The notes beneath the pieces are model-generated. The model was not told the origin of the DNA, ran no database searches, and saw only the letters and a list, made by a program, of their open reading frames with translations. Shown here in pieces: positions 26,176 to 35,129 of a stretch of 64,000 bases of DNA (positions are counted from its first letter, which is position 1; the number at the start of each line of letters is the position of its first letter). Made by a program: the position numbers and the translations under genes. Location: positions 57,070-121,069 of the forward strand of contig DASSNU010000014.1 of NCBI GenBank assembly GCA_035701265.1. Direction: 5' to 3'. The DNA is from DASSNU01 sp035701265. GTDB taxonomy: Bacteria; Gemmatimonadota; Gemmatimonadetes; Gemmatimonadales; Gemmatimonadaceae.

Positions 26176-26943
26176 TCACCCTTCCTCCGGACTGTACCAC
26201 CCAACGGTCTCCGGCGGCACGGTGTCGACGATTCCCAGGACCGTGCCGAGGTCGTACAGTCTGTCACCCAACAGGCGGCGAAAATCGGCGTCCTCGTCCG
26301 GAGCGAACTCCACACGCAACCGCAGTCGCGTAGCCATACCGGGCTCACCGTCGATCGTCTCGACACTACTGATGCGCCGCGCTTCGTGGTATGCCGAGCT
26401 GCGCGCGTGCCACGAATACCAGCCAGCCCGTACATCCCCGTCCAGCAGCTCACAGGTCATGTCGACAGACTCGCCGTCCGCAGAAGCCACGGTGGACAGC
26501 ACGCGGACGCTGCCGAGGATGTGCGGCGGAGTGAAGCGGAGCACGACGCGCTCGCCGTCCCAATCGCCTTCGGGGTGCGTCCACTTCAACCCTTCCACCC
26601 ACGCAGCATGCGTGGCCGGGCCGGCGAACTTCCGCGCGATCACTGCGAGATCGATCCCTGCCTCGTCGGCCGCCTCGGCCAGCGCCTCGACCACGGTGAC
26701 GGTGAGCATGCCGTTCAGTTCCTCGCCGCCATCCGCCAGCAGCATCTCGAGCGGCCCGAACATCGGCTCCAGCGAAGCCGGGTCGCTCTTCACCAGCTCT
26801 CTGACGTACTCCTCGAACGCGTGCAGCTCATCCCACACGTCGTGCGTGGACTCGCCGTCGTCCGGTCGCGCGCTCCACGTCGCGGCGAAGGTGGGGAGCG
26901 CATCGCGCAGCGGAGCCCACATCGCGCTGGTCACTTGGGGCAT
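26176..26943 (-). CDS. hypothetical two-domain protein
   Basis: The 255-residue product has AAGGA before its ATG at 26943. The first about 110 residues are helical (VWDELHAFEEYVRELVKSD, then LFGPLEMLL-like helices) and recall the DUF7674-like pattern. The second half is strand-rich, with YSWHARSSAYHEARRISSVETI. I recognise no certain family and see no export signal. The neighbours are a DUF4440 protein and the YCII/ECF42 pair, all on the same strand. Confidence 0.6.
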   Translation of the reverse strand: MPQVTSAMWAPLRDALPTFAATWSARPDDGESTHDVWDELHAFEEYVRELVKSDPASLEPMFGPLEMLLADGGEELNGMLTVTVVEALAEAADEAGIDLAVIARKFAGPATHAAWVEGLKWTHPEGDWDGERVVLRFTPPHILGSVRVLSTVASADGESVDMTCELLDGDVRAGWYSWHARSSAYHEARRISSVETIDGEPGMATRLRLRVEFAPDEDADFRRLLGDRLYDLGTVLGIVDTVPPETVGWYSPEEG

Positions 26944-27017
26944 GAGAGCATCCTTGCGGAATTCCGTGAACGGTGGCGGCGCCTCTTCACCGCGAGGGGA
27001 GCGGCCGACATCTGCGA

Positions 27018-27410
27018 TTACCGCGACGGCACGTTGGGGCTGAACATGTCCACCGCCACCTTCCACTCTCCCTGCTCGCGCGTCCAGACCACGAGGTACT
27101 TGCCCGGGATCGTGCGTCCGTCGGGGGTGGTGATGGTCACGCGGCCGTGGTCGTACGCCATGTCGCGGGAATGGGCGACGTACGCCTCCTCCGGCTCCCA
27201 CGCGACGTGGAGCTGCTGCTCATTGAGCATCCGTTCCCACGCGGCGCGGATCGCCGGCGCGCCCACCACCGGCTCGGCCGCGGGGGGAAACTGACGCGCG
27301 TGCGGCGCGTGAAGCGCGGCGATCCACTCGGTGTCCCGCGCGTGCGCGCGCCGCTCCCACTCGCGCTCCAGCGCGATGATGTCTTCGGCGGCCGGCGATC
27401 TGTTGGACAC
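27018..27410 (-). CDS. DUF4440/SnoaL-like NTF2-fold protein
   Basis: The start is the GTG at 27410, which has CCGGAGG 6 bases upstream; an in-frame ATG at 27494 is weaker. The 130-residue protein follows the NTF2-like pattern: a first helix ALEREWERRAHARD, the WIAALHAPHARQFPP segment, a helix AIRAAWERML and strands VYLV-type ending KYLVVWTREQGEWKVAVDMFSP. Members bind small ligands or act as enzymes, and the role here is unknown. No export signal is seen. Confidence 0.8.
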   Translation of the reverse strand: MSNRSPAAEDIIALEREWERRAHARDTEWIAALHAPHARQFPPAAEPVVGAPAIRAAWERMLNEQQLHVAWEPEEAYVAHSRDMAYDHGRVTITTPDGRTIPGKYLVVWTREQGEWKVAVDMFSPNVPSR

Positions 27411-27625
27411 GGAACCTCCGGAAGTGGGGCGGCGCGCGCGCGTACGGCGCCGCGGACGGCGTTCGTGTTGCGCGACGGCGGATGCATCGGTCATTGAGAA
27501 TGATGTCTTGCGGGGAACGTCCGCCACGGTAGAATGTGGCGCGGGCACGCTGGAAGCGCGAGCGTGCCGCGTCGCGCTTCCCCCCCCCCGCGCCTCTCTC
27601 CTCCTCGCTCATCTCCTCGCTCGCC

Positions 27626-28762
27626 ATGCGACGCTCACTCCGCATTGTACGACTCGTCATGCTCGTCGCCTGCGCCCTCGTGGCCGGCGCCATGACGCTC
27701 CGCGCGCAGTCGCTCCCGCCCCGTCCCGAGCTGGACAGGGGCGCCGACCCGAACGACTGGAGCGCGTACTTCGACTTCGGGGTCAAGAAGCTCAAGACGC
27801 GTCCCACGGAAGCGGAAGCGGCGTTCATCTGGGCGTCGCAGCTCGCGCCCGACCGCGCGGAGCCGCTCTTCGCCCGCTGGGTGGCCTTTCACCGGCGCGA
27901 CTACAAGCGGTGGGTGGACTACCTGCGCGACGACGCGAAGACGCTGGACGATCGCGCCGTGCAGCAGGCGGATTCCGTGCGTGCGCTCGCGTTCGTGCGC
28001 AATCCGTTCGTGTACGAAGGGCTGGAGATCATCCTGTACGACCAGCTCCCGGGATACTGGGGGACGGATGAGTTCACGAAGGGATGGCTGGCGTACGCCG
28101 CGCTCGACTTCCCCCACGCCGCCGACTTCTTCGCGCGCGCCATCGCGCACCAGCCCGATCGGATGTGGGGCGTGCACATGCTGCGCGCGACGGCGTTCGT
28201 GCAGATGCATCGACTGGACAGCGCGATGACCGAGGTGGAGGCAATGCGCGCGGCCGTCGAGCAGTACAACGCCGCGCGGACGCGCGCCTACGAGTCGAAG
28301 GAGATGCTCGACTACGCGATCGGCCTGCTATGCGCCGCACGCGGCCGTACGGCGGACGCGGAGGACGCGATGCGCAACGCGCTCACGGAGAACCTCGCCT
28401 TCGCGCCGGGGCACTTCGCGCTGGGAGACTTCGAGTTGAAGCAGGGGCACGTGGACTCGGCGCTCACCGAGTACGCGCAGGCGGTGCAGCTCGATTCGAC
28501 GGATGCCGTCCTGCTCGCGCACCAGGGGACGGCACTGCTCCATGCCGGGCGCGCGGCCGAGAGCGTGGCCGCACTCCGGCGGGCGACACAGCTCGCCCCC
28601 TACTACGCTGCGCCCTGGTTCACGCTGGGGCAGGCGCTCGAGGCCACGGGCGATCGCGCCCAGGCGGCCAGGGCGTACGCGACGTTCGTCGCGCGCGCGC
28701 CCAGGTCGGACGTACTGCTCGGTCCGGCGCGGGCGAAGGTGGCGCAGGCGGGCAGCCAGTAG
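27626..28762 (+). CDS. secreted tetratricopeptide-repeat protein
   Basis: The 378-residue product begins with a signal peptide ending TLRAQ. It then carries TPR-type helix pairs, most clearly ALGDFELKQGHVDSALTEYA, and later LAHQGTALLHAGRAAESVAA and PWFTLGQALEATGDRAQAARA. It is probably a periplasmic scaffold. The partner is unknown. The gene is followed by a 200-base gap before the sigma factor gene. In-frame sequence upstream of 27626 lacks a signal. Confidence 0.75.
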   Translation: MRRSLRIVRLVMLVACALVAGAMTLRAQSLPPRPELDRGADPNDWSAYFDFGVKKLKTRPTEAEAAFIWASQLAPDRAEPLFARWVAFHRRDYKRWVDYLRDDAKTLDDRAVQQADSVRALAFVRNPFVYEGLEIILYDQLPGYWGTDEFTKGWLAYAALDFPHAADFFARAIAHQPDRMWGVHMLRATAFVQMHRLDSAMTEVEAMRAAVEQYNAARTRAYESKEMLDYAIGLLCAARGRTADAEDAMRNALTENLAFAPGHFALGDFELKQGHVDSALTEYAQAVQLDSTDAVLLAHQGTALLHAGRAAESVAALRRATQLAPYYAAPWFTLGQALEATGDRAQAARAYATFVARAPRSDVLLGPARAKVAQAGSQ

Positions 28763-28962
28763 CCACGCGCGTCTCGACGCGAGGGCGCGCCGCGGCTGAC
28801 GACCGGACGCGCCCTCCCTCGCGTGGTATGTGATCCGGCGCTACTCCCCTCCCTTCCCTCCCCTCCCTCACCTCCCCGCGCCGCGGCGCGTTAGCTTGGG
28901 CGTCCAAACCCTTTCCCTCATCCCGGTATCTCATCAGGCGTCGAGATCGGCGGGATGACGAT

Positions 28963-29553
28963 GTGACGGTCATGGTCCTCGGACGCGAGATGGGAGCTGG
29001 CGGCAAGCCGGACGACGCCGTGCAACGCGCGGCTGCCGGGGACCGTGGTGCGTTCGAGCATCTCTACGGGCGGCACGTGCATCACGTCTTCTCGATCTGC
29101 GTGCGCATGACGGGCGACCGGCAGCGCGCGGAGGAGCTCACGCAGGACGTGTTCGTGCGCGCGTGGGAAAAGCTCGCCCTCTTTCGCGGCGAGAGCGCGT
29201 TCTCCACCTGGCTGCACCGGTTGGCGGTGAACGTGATCCGGAACGCGCGCAAGACGGAGGGGCGGGAGCGGCATCGGTTCGGGAGCGACGCGGAGCGCGA
29301 CGGAGGCGATGCACGTGATGTCGAGGCGCTCCCGCAGCGATCGAGCCCGGAGGGAGGAGCGCACGCGGAACGGATCGACCTGGAGCGCGCGATCGCAACG
29401 CTGCCGCCCGGCGCGCGACAGGTGTTCGTGCTGCACGATGTGGAAGGGTTCACCCACGAGGAAATCGCCGAGATGCTCGGCGTGACAGCGGGAGGGAGCA
29501 AGTCGCAGTTGCATCGCGCGCGGCTGCTCCTCCGGAGGAGGTTGCACCGATGA
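28963..29553 (+). CDS. ECF sigma factor (RpoE-like)
   Basis: The 196-residue protein contains sigma region 2 with FSICVRMTGDRQRAEELTQDVFVRAWEKL (seen in parts), FSTWLHRLAVNVIRN, and region 4 with LPPGARQVFVLHDVEGFTHEEIAEMLGV. It directs RNA polymerase to a small regulon. Its stop overlaps the anti-sigma start as ATGA. The GTG at 28963 is used here; ATG codons at 28972 and 28990 are alternatives. The regulon probably includes the two downstream DUF4097 genes. Confidence 0.92.
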   Translation: MTVMVLGREMGAGGKPDDAVQRAAAGDRGAFEHLYGRHVHHVFSICVRMTGDRQRAEELTQDVFVRAWEKLALFRGESAFSTWLHRLAVNVIRNARKTEGRERHRFGSDAERDGGDARDVEALPQRSSPEGGAHAERIDLERAIATLPPGARQVFVLHDVEGFTHEEIAEMLGVTAGGSKSQLHRARLLLRRRLHR

Positions 29554-30272
29554 TGGATGGTTCGGTGAGCTGCAGCGACGTCGAAGCGCTGCTCGACGGA
29601 TGGATGGACGGAACGCTGGACGCGGCGGAGCGTGCGCGGGTGCAGTCGCATCTGGACGGATGCGCGCAGTGCGCCGCGCTGGCCGGCGATCTCGCCGCGC
29701 TGCGTGCACAGGCGCGCGCGCTTCCTGATCTCGAGGCGCCGGCGGCGCGGATGTGGGAGGGGATCGCGCGCCGGATCGAGGCGCGCGTGGTGACGCTCTC
29801 CCCCACGCCGGCGCGCCCGAACGGCCGGTGGCGCGGATGGCAACTCCCCGCCGCCGCGGCCGCGCTCGTCCTGCTCACGGCCGGCGTCACCTCCGTGGCC
29901 ACCATGCACTGGATGGACGGACAGCGCGCGACGCGCACGATCGGTGGTGTGGAGACGGGTGGCAGCGCCACCTTCGCCCCCGCCGCGGCAACCGCGGCCG
30001 AAGCGCAGATCGCCCGGCGCGCATCGGCCACCTACGACCAGGAGATCGCGCGACTCCGCGCCATCCTGGCGGCGCGACGTTCCGATCTGGACTCGGCCAC
30101 CGTGGCGGTGATCGAGCACAATCTGGCGGTGATCGACACCGCCATCCAGCAGAGCAGCGAAGCGCTGGCGCGCGATCCCGGCAGCACGCTCCTCCTGGAC
30201 CAGTGGAACGATGCACGTGACAAACAACTCGAACTTCTGAGAACGGCGGCGGCACTGCCGCGCCGTTCCTGA
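29550..30272 (+). CDS. zf-HC2-type anti-sigma factor
   Basis: The 240-residue protein has an N-terminal zinc-binding anti-sigma motif, with Cys8 and then HX3CX2C (His34, Cys38, Cys41). One membrane segment follows at about 95-118, and a periplasmic helical part ends the protein. It would hold the ECF factor at the membrane until a signal arrives. It overlaps the sigma gene by ATGA. The next gene begins 15 bases later with its own GGAGG. Confidence 0.88.
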   Translation: MMDGSVSCSDVEALLDGWMDGTLDAAERARVQSHLDGCAQCAALAGDLAALRAQARALPDLEAPAARMWEGIARRIEARVVTLSPTPARPNGRWRGWQLPAAAAALVLLTAGVTSVATMHWMDGQRATRTIGGVETGGSATFAPAAATAAEAQIARRASATYDQEIARLRAILAARRSDLDSATVAVIEHNLAVIDTAIQQSSEALARDPGSTLLLDQWNDARDKQLELLRTAAALPRRS

Positions 30273-30287
30273 TTGCGGAGGCATGAC

Positions 30288-31217
30288 ATGCGACGACGCA
30301 CTGCACTCCTGATCCCGCTTGTCCTTGGCTTCGTCTCCTCCACCGCGTGGGCGCAGGGGAAGGGCCACAAGCGCGGTGACCGCGACGACGACATCGTCGC
30401 CCGGCTGGACACGACGGTCACCGTCCAGCGCGGCGGACGCGTGTCGCTGGGGATCGTGTCGGGGAGGATCATCGTGACCGCCGGCTCCGGCAGCAGCGTG
30501 CGCATCCACGCCACGCTCGAGGACGGGGGACGCTTCCGTTTCCGCGCCACCGACAGCGGCGCGGAGCTGGGTGTGGAAGCGGACGACCACGAGTTGGGTG
30601 ACGCGCACGTGGAGGTGAGCGTGCCCGCCGGCGTGCTCATCGCGGCGAACACCGTCTCGGGGGACATCTCCGTGCGCGACACGCGCGGCGTGGTGGAGGC
30701 GCACACCGTGAGCGGCGACGTGGCGGTGACCGGCGCGGCGGAGCGCGTCTCGGCGGAGAGCGTGTCCGGCGACGTGGAGGTCCGCGGCGTCACCGCGAGC
30801 GTGCGCGCGCAGAGCGTGAGCGGCAACGTGCAGGCGGAGAACGTGAGCGGCGACGTGCAGGGCGAGACGGTGAGCGGCGACATCATCCTGCACGACGTGC
30901 GCTCGCGCTCCGCGCGCGCCTCCACGACGAGCGGGGACGTGGAATACGACGGCACCATCGGCGGGGACGGGCGATACGAGTTCCAGTCGCACTCCGGCGA
31001 CGTACGCATCTCGCTTCCCTCCGGCGCCGATGCGACGGTGACGGTGGAGACGTTCAGTGGCGAGCTGGACAGCGACGTCCCGATCACGCTCCAGCCCGGC
31101 CAGGTGATGACACCGTCGCGCCGGCTGAGCTTCAAGGTGGGGAACGGTTCGGGACAGTTGAGCGTGCGGTCGTTCAGCGGAGACATCACCATCCGGCGCG
31201 GCTCCGGCGCGCACTAG
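30288..31217 (+). CDS. DUF4097 repeat protein 1 (VSG type)
   Basis: The ATG at 30288 has GGAGG upstream and follows the anti-sigma stop by 15 bases. The 309-residue product has a signal peptide ending AWAQG and then at least ten short repeats of the form VSGDV or VSGNV. This is the right-handed, beta-helix-like DUF4097 (putative adhesin) family. The protein is probably periplasmic or surface-bound. Two further copies lie downstream, so this is the first of three tandem paralogs. Regulation by the upstream sigma factor is inferred from position. Confidence 0.85.
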   Translation: MRRRTALLIPLVLGFVSSTAWAQGKGHKRGDRDDDIVARLDTTVTVQRGGRVSLGIVSGRIIVTAGSGSSVRIHATLEDGGRFRFRATDSGAELGVEADDHELGDAHVEVSVPAGVLIAANTVSGDISVRDTRGVVEAHTVSGDVAVTGAAERVSAESVSGDVEVRGVTASVRAQSVSGNVQAENVSGDVQGETVSGDIILHDVRSRSARASTTSGDVEYDGTIGGDGRYEFQSHSGDVRISLPSGADATVTVETFSGELDSDVPITLQPGQVMTPSRRLSFKVGNGSGQLSVRSFSGDITIRRGSGAH

Positions 31218-31232
31218 AGGAGGATCGTGCAC

Positions 31233-32084
31233 ATGACGAGAGTGACCACACGCGTCCGACGGCGGACGTGGATCGCGCTCCTGCCCGCGGCGATGGCCGC
31301 CGCCGCGCTCGCACCGGCAGCGTGGGCACAGGGCGGAGAAAGCGGCGCGAGCACCGACAACTCCTTCCGGTGGGAGGGACGGATTCCGAGCGGGAGCTGG
31401 CTGCACGTGGCCAACCTGAACGGCGGCATCCGCGTGACCGGCGGCAGCGGCGACCAGACGGTCGTCACGGCCGAGAAGCGGTGGCGGCGCGGCGACCCGT
31501 CGCGCGTGCGGATCGAGACGGTGCGCAACGGCGACGACATCGTCGTCTGCGCGCTCTGGCATCCGGACGACCAGTGCACCGCGGATGGCATACACTACGG
31601 CCGGCACGAGGACGAGGCTGACCGCGATCATCACCAGGATGTGTCGGTGACGTTCACGGTGACGCTCGCGCGCGGCGTGCGCATCCGGGCGGGCACGGTG
31701 AACGGCGGCGTGAGCGTGCACGACGCGACGAGCGAGGTGCGCGCGCACACGGTGAACGGCACCGTGGAAGCGTACAGCTCCGGCGGGCCGGTGCACGCGT
31801 CCACGGTGAACGGCTCCGTGCGCGCGAGCATGGCATCGCTGCCGGCGTCGGGAGAGCTGGACTACGGTACAGTGAACGGGTCGGTGACGCTCACGCTACC
31901 GTCGAACATCTCGGCCACGGTGGACCTGTCCACAGTGAACGGGAGCATCCGGACCGACTTTCCGCTCACCATCGAGGGACGCATGCGCCGCACGCACCTC
32001 TCCGGAAAGATCGGCAGCGGGGAGGGACAGCGGATCCGGATCCACACGGTGAACGGCGGGATCGAGCTGCTGAAGGGAAGCTGA
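31233..32084 (+). CDS. DUF4097 repeat protein 2 (VNG type)
   Basis: The 283-residue product has a signal peptide ending AAWAQG, followed by SFRWEGRIPSGSWLHVANLNGG. It then shows repeats built on VNGGV, VNGTV and VNGSV, where the first paralog uses VSG. AGGAGG lies 9 bases before the ATG at 31233; a GTG at 31227 is an alternative only 3 bases away. The CALWHPDDQC segment holds a Cys pair, and a matching CVAIASTSQC segment is in the third paralog. Confidence 0.85.
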   Translation: MTRVTTRVRRRTWIALLPAAMAAAALAPAAWAQGGESGASTDNSFRWEGRIPSGSWLHVANLNGGIRVTGGSGDQTVVTAEKRWRRGDPSRVRIETVRNGDDIVVCALWHPDDQCTADGIHYGRHEDEADRDHHQDVSVTFTVTLARGVRIRAGTVNGGVSVHDATSEVRAHTVNGTVEAYSSGGPVHASTVNGSVRASMASLPASGELDYGTVNGSVTLTLPSNISATVDLSTVNGSIRTDFPLTIEGRMRRTHLSGKIGSGEGQRIRIHTVNGGIELLKGS

Positions 32085-32115
32085 CGTCCCGCTCCATGGC
32101 GGGAACGCTGGCGAG

Positions 32116-32153
32116 GCGGCCCGGTGGGTGTCGTTGGACACCTGCCGGGCCGC
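32116..32153 (+). terminator. hairpin after the second DUF4097 gene
   Basis: Arms of 17 bases (32116-32132 and 32137-32153) pair with two mismatches around a GTTG loop, 31 bases after the stop. No T-run follows. It may end or weaken the sigma-operon transcript before the third DUF4097 gene. Confidence 0.5.
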
Positions 32154-32246
32154 TTCACGCCGGAAACCCTCGCGCGCGCGGCGCCGTAGGAGCATGTATA
32201 GAGGTCCGGCGGGCGGTGCGATTCCGGGACGAAAGGAGGAGGCACG

Positions 32247-33173
32247 ATGTGGCGCTACGTTCTCGCGGCCGTGGTGACGGCGGTCATCCTGATCTGCATC
32301 AAGCTCGTGTCGATTGGCGGGCTCATCGGCCACATGGACCTTGGCCGGTTGAGCGGCATGGATCTCAGCCAGATGGGCGAGCTCACCGCCGCTGACAGCG
32401 GCTTCCGGTGGGAGGGCGCGGTTCCGTCAGGCACGTGGACGACGGTTCGTGACGTCGCGGGGACGATCACCGTGCGCCTGTCGGAGGATTCGCTGGTGCA
32501 CGTGAGCGCCATCAAGCGGTGGAATCCGGAGCAGACCTCGGGCGCCGACACGCGCATCCTCACCATGCCGAGCGACAGCGGTGTGGTGGTGTGCGTGGCG
32601 ATCGCGAGCACGTCGCAGTGCACGAACAACAGCGACGAACGGCATCACATCTCGCTCCGCCGCTTTCGCGGAAAGCAGACGCCCGCGCTCGTGGACTTCA
32701 CCGTCCGCATCCCCGCGGGGGTGAAGGTGGACGCGGGCACCGTGCTCGGGAACGTGGCCATGGAAGGGACGCGCGCCGCGGTGCGCGCACGCACGGTGAA
32801 CGGGCGCGTGGAGCTCACGTCCTTCGGCGGCCCGGTGGATGCCGCCACCGTGAACGGCAGCATCACCGCGCGGCTCGATTCCGCGGCGGCCGCGAATCCG
32901 GTGAAATTGGAAACCATTAACGGTGCCGTGACCGCGTACCTGCCGGAAAGCTTTTCCGGCGACGTGCAGCTCTTCAGCGTGAATGGCGCGCTGGGGACCG
33001 ATTACACGCTCAACGGCGCCAGCAACAGCCAGAATCGCCGCGAGCTGCGTGGCACGGTGGGGAGCGGTGGCCCGACCGTGTCGCTCCGTGCCGTCAACGG
33101 CGGCGTGCACCTGCGTAAGATGGTCCCTGGAAGCGAGTTGGATTCCGCATCCAGCGCCGCGGGCGGAAACTGA
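32247..33173 (+). CDS. DUF4097 repeat protein 3, membrane-anchored
   Basis: The 308-residue product has an uncleaved-looking N-terminal membrane segment (YVLAAVVTAVILICI) in place of the signal peptide of paralog 2. The body then repeats the same plan: SGFRWEGAVPSGTWTTVRD, a CVAIASTSQC pair and VNGRV, VNGSI, VNGAV, VNGAL and VNGGV repeats. GGAGGAGG lies just upstream of the ATG. It is clearly a duplicate of the second copy, moved to a membrane-anchored format. Confidence 0.85.
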   Translation: MWRYVLAAVVTAVILICIKLVSIGGLIGHMDLGRLSGMDLSQMGELTAADSGFRWEGAVPSGTWTTVRDVAGTITVRLSEDSLVHVSAIKRWNPEQTSGADTRILTMPSDSGVVVCVAIASTSQCTNNSDERHHISLRRFRGKQTPALVDFTVRIPAGVKVDAGTVLGNVAMEGTRAAVRARTVNGRVELTSFGGPVDAATVNGSITARLDSAAAANPVKLETINGAVTAYLPESFSGDVQLFSVNGALGTDYTLNGASNSQNRRELRGTVGSGGPTVSLRAVNGGVHLRKMVPGSELDSASSAAGGN

Positions 33174-33240
33174 CCGCTCCACCGAGCGGCGTGATGTGAC
33201 GCGTCGCTGACGTTCTGACCGCGCGCCGCGTCGGCGACGC

Positions 33241-33270
33241 TTGACAAGCGATGGGCATGAGCGGCATAAA
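33241..33270 (+). promoter_or_regulatory. candidate promoter of the response regulator gene
   Basis: TTGACA at 33241-33246 is followed after 18 bases by CATAAA (33265-33270). The spacing is 1 base above the optimum. The next start, a GTG at 33302, is 31 bases downstream. Confidence 0.5.
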
Positions 33271-33301
33271 GTAGCGCGACGCTTCCACCCGTTTCCCGCC
33301 C

Positions 33302-33811
33302 GTGCCTTTCTCCGCCATCGCCTCCAGCACCCGCTTTCGGCTCTCCCCTCCGGGGGAGGGTCCATCCGACAGCCGGCACCAGACCGCGGCGCAGGGCTCC
33401 CCCGCCCACAAGCGGGTAGAGCAGCGGGCGCCGCACGTGCTGGTGATCGACGACGAGGCGAGCATCCGCGCGGCGCTCCGGCGCTTCTTCGTGCGCCGCG
33501 GATGGGGCTACGACGAAGCCGGCGATGGCGCGCACGGCCTGGAGCTCCTCCTCGGCGCGAAAGAGCCGTACACCGTGGTGGTGTGCGACATCCGCATGCC
33601 GCGCATGACCGGCGCCGAGTTGTACGATGCGCTCGTGTCGCAGCGGCCTGACCTCCTGCCGCGCCTCATCTTCATCGCCGGCGACGTCACCTCCCCCGAC
33701 GTGGTCTCCTTCCTGAGCCGGATCGACCGCCCCGTGCTGATGAAGCCGTTCGAGCTCCAGATGCTGGCCCAGACGATCGAGCGCTTGCGGAAGGAGATCG
33801 GAGACGGCTGA
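33302..33811 (+). CDS. single-domain response regulator (CheY-like)
   Basis: The 169-residue protein has a receiver domain after a non-conserved N-terminal tail of about 43 residues. The acidic pocket is Asp50-Asp51 in VLVIDDEAS, the phospho-acceptor is Asp96 in VVCDIRMPRMTG, and Lys148 is in VLMKPFE. The Ser/Thr usually before the GD motif is Ala here, as IAGD. There is no output domain, so it signals by contact with a partner, such as a hybrid kinase located elsewhere. No kinase gene is in this window. Confidence 0.9.
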   Translation: MPFSAIASSTRFRLSPPGEGPSDSRHQTAAQGSPAHKRVEQRAPHVLVIDDEASIRAALRRFFVRRGWGYDEAGDGAHGLELLLGAKEPYTVVVCDIRMPRMTGAELYDALVSQRPDLLPRLIFIAGDVTSPDVVSFLSRIDRPVLMKPFELQMLAQTIERLRKEIGDG

Positions 33812-33892
33812 GCGCCGGGCGCGGCGGCGCACGGCGCGGCGCACACAGCGCCGCGTGCGGCGCTACGGACGGCGCCGCATTCCCTGCCGCGC

Positions 33893-34213
33893 TCAGGATG
33901 GCAGCGGCGCGTCGCGGTGAACCTGCGCTACGACGATCCCTGACTGCCCGCTCACCGGACGAAAATCGCGGCGCGGGTCGAAGCGCGTGGTGAGGAGCTC
34001 CAGATCGGTGACGCGCGAGAGATCGAAGTGCCGCCATCCATGATCGCTGCTGGTGGGCGTGGGACCGCCCACCTGGTACGCCTCGAGCAGCTCCGTTCCG
34101 TCTCCCTTGCGCACGATGGCGTGCGGCTGCACCACGTGCACGCCGCTGTCGCCGTAGACCAGGCGTAGCGTCCGGCGCTGGTCGAGCGCGCGGAGGATGA
34201 GATCACGGTCCAC
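33893..34213 (-). CDS. stand-alone WYL-like domain protein
   Basis: The 106-residue product matches the WYL pattern: ILRALDQRRTLRLVYGDSG, then VVQPHAIVRKGDGTELLEAYQVGG, and RHFDLSRVTDLELLTTRFDP. WYL domains sense ligands or nucleic acids, usually attached to a DNA-binding domain, which is absent here. The start codon is GTG at 34213, overlapping the OmpA gene by 11 bases, so it is the last gene of that operon. Confidence 0.75.
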   Translation of the reverse strand: MDRDLILRALDQRRTLRLVYGDSGVHVVQPHAIVRKGDGTELLEAYQVGGPTPTSSDHGWRHFDLSRVTDLELLTTRFDPRRDFRPVSGQSGIVVAQVHRDAPLPS

Positions 34214-35129
34214 GCGATGCTCCTGCGTCGAGCACGACGATCTCCACGCGGCTGTTGCGCGCGCGTCCCTCCGGCGTGTCGTCGTCCGCCAGCGGGCGCG
34301 TCTCTCCGAATCCGCGGACGGTGACGCGCGCGGAATCCACGCCGCCGGCCACGAGCGCGTCGCGCACCGCGGCGGCGCGCGCCTCCGACAGCCGCTGGTT
34401 CTCCTCCGCCGGGCCGATCGCGCCGGTGTGTCCCTCCACGGCGATGTCGCGCGCGGGATCTCGCTCCAGCACGGCCGCGATGCGACGGAGATTCTGCTCC
34501 GCGCCCGCGCGCAGCGTGCTCCCGTTCAGATCGAAGAGAAGATCGCTCAGCGTGATGACCAGTCCGCGCTCGGTGGACTGCACGTCGGTGATCTCGACGA
34601 CGAGCGTGCGCAGCCGCTCCATGGCATCGCGCATCTCGTCGCTCGCGCCGGTGCGTGCGCCCTGGCCGCCGAGGAGGCCCCGCGCGCGGAGCGCGTCGAT
34701 CTCGCGCGGGGAGAGCGCGTGGTGCGCGGCGAGCGAATCGCGCTGCGCCTGGCCGAGCGCGGCGAGGCGCGCCAGACGCTCCGCGCGCAGGCTGTCCGCC
34801 TCGTGCGCGGCCACGGCGCGTGCGGCCATCGCTTCCGCCGTCTGCGTGCGGCGGAGCGCGATGTGCGCGAGCGAGTTCTCGTAGTCCTCACCGAATCGGT
34901 GCTCCACCGCGCTGTCCGCCGCCTGGATGGCGGCGCGCGCGGTGTCGAGCTCTCCCTGCACGCGCTCACGCGTCGTCGCGCCCGCTCCCTGCAGAGAGTC
35001 GTACAGCACCTTCGCGCGGCCGAGCGCGGAGGTGGAACCGCTCGACGCGCAGGCGGCGATGACGAGCGCCGCCGCACTCACTGTGCACGCGGAGCAGCAC
35101 GCGCGTCTCAACGATCGGCGTGTACTCAC
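34203..35129 (-). CDS. OmpA-family lipoprotein, peptidoglycan-binding
   Basis: The 308-residue product has a lipoprotein signal ending LVIAAC and a helical, charged middle region (residues about 40-180). The C-terminal OmpA domain binds peptidoglycan, shown by ITLSDLLFDLNGSTLRAGAEQNL, IAVEGHTGAIGPAEENQRLS, and NSRVEIVVLD. The GTG start at 35129 overlaps the DUF4398 stop as GTGA. In many bacteria OmpA and DUF4398 genes are paired in this way, and both face the cell wall. Confidence 0.88.
   Translation of the reverse strand: MSTRRSLRRACCSACTVSAAALVIAACASSGSTSALGRAKVLYDSLQGAGATTRERVQGELDTARAAIQAADSAVEHRFGEDYENSLAHIALRRTQTAEAMAARAVAAHEADSLRAERLARLAALGQAQRDSLAAHHALSPREIDALRARGLLGGQGARTGASDEMRDAMERLRTLVVEITDVQSTERGLVITLSDLLFDLNGSTLRAGAEQNLRRIAAVLERDPARDIAVEGHTGAIGPAEENQRLSEARAAAVRDALVAGGVDSARVTVRGFGETRPLADDDTPEGRARNSRVEIVVLDAGASRGP

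Noticed and set aside
29082..31796. 904-codon open frame on the minus strand across the sigma, anti-sigma and DUF4097 genes
   Set aside because: High GC keeps antisense frames open. The product has no recognisable fold, and the plus strand holds three clear genes.
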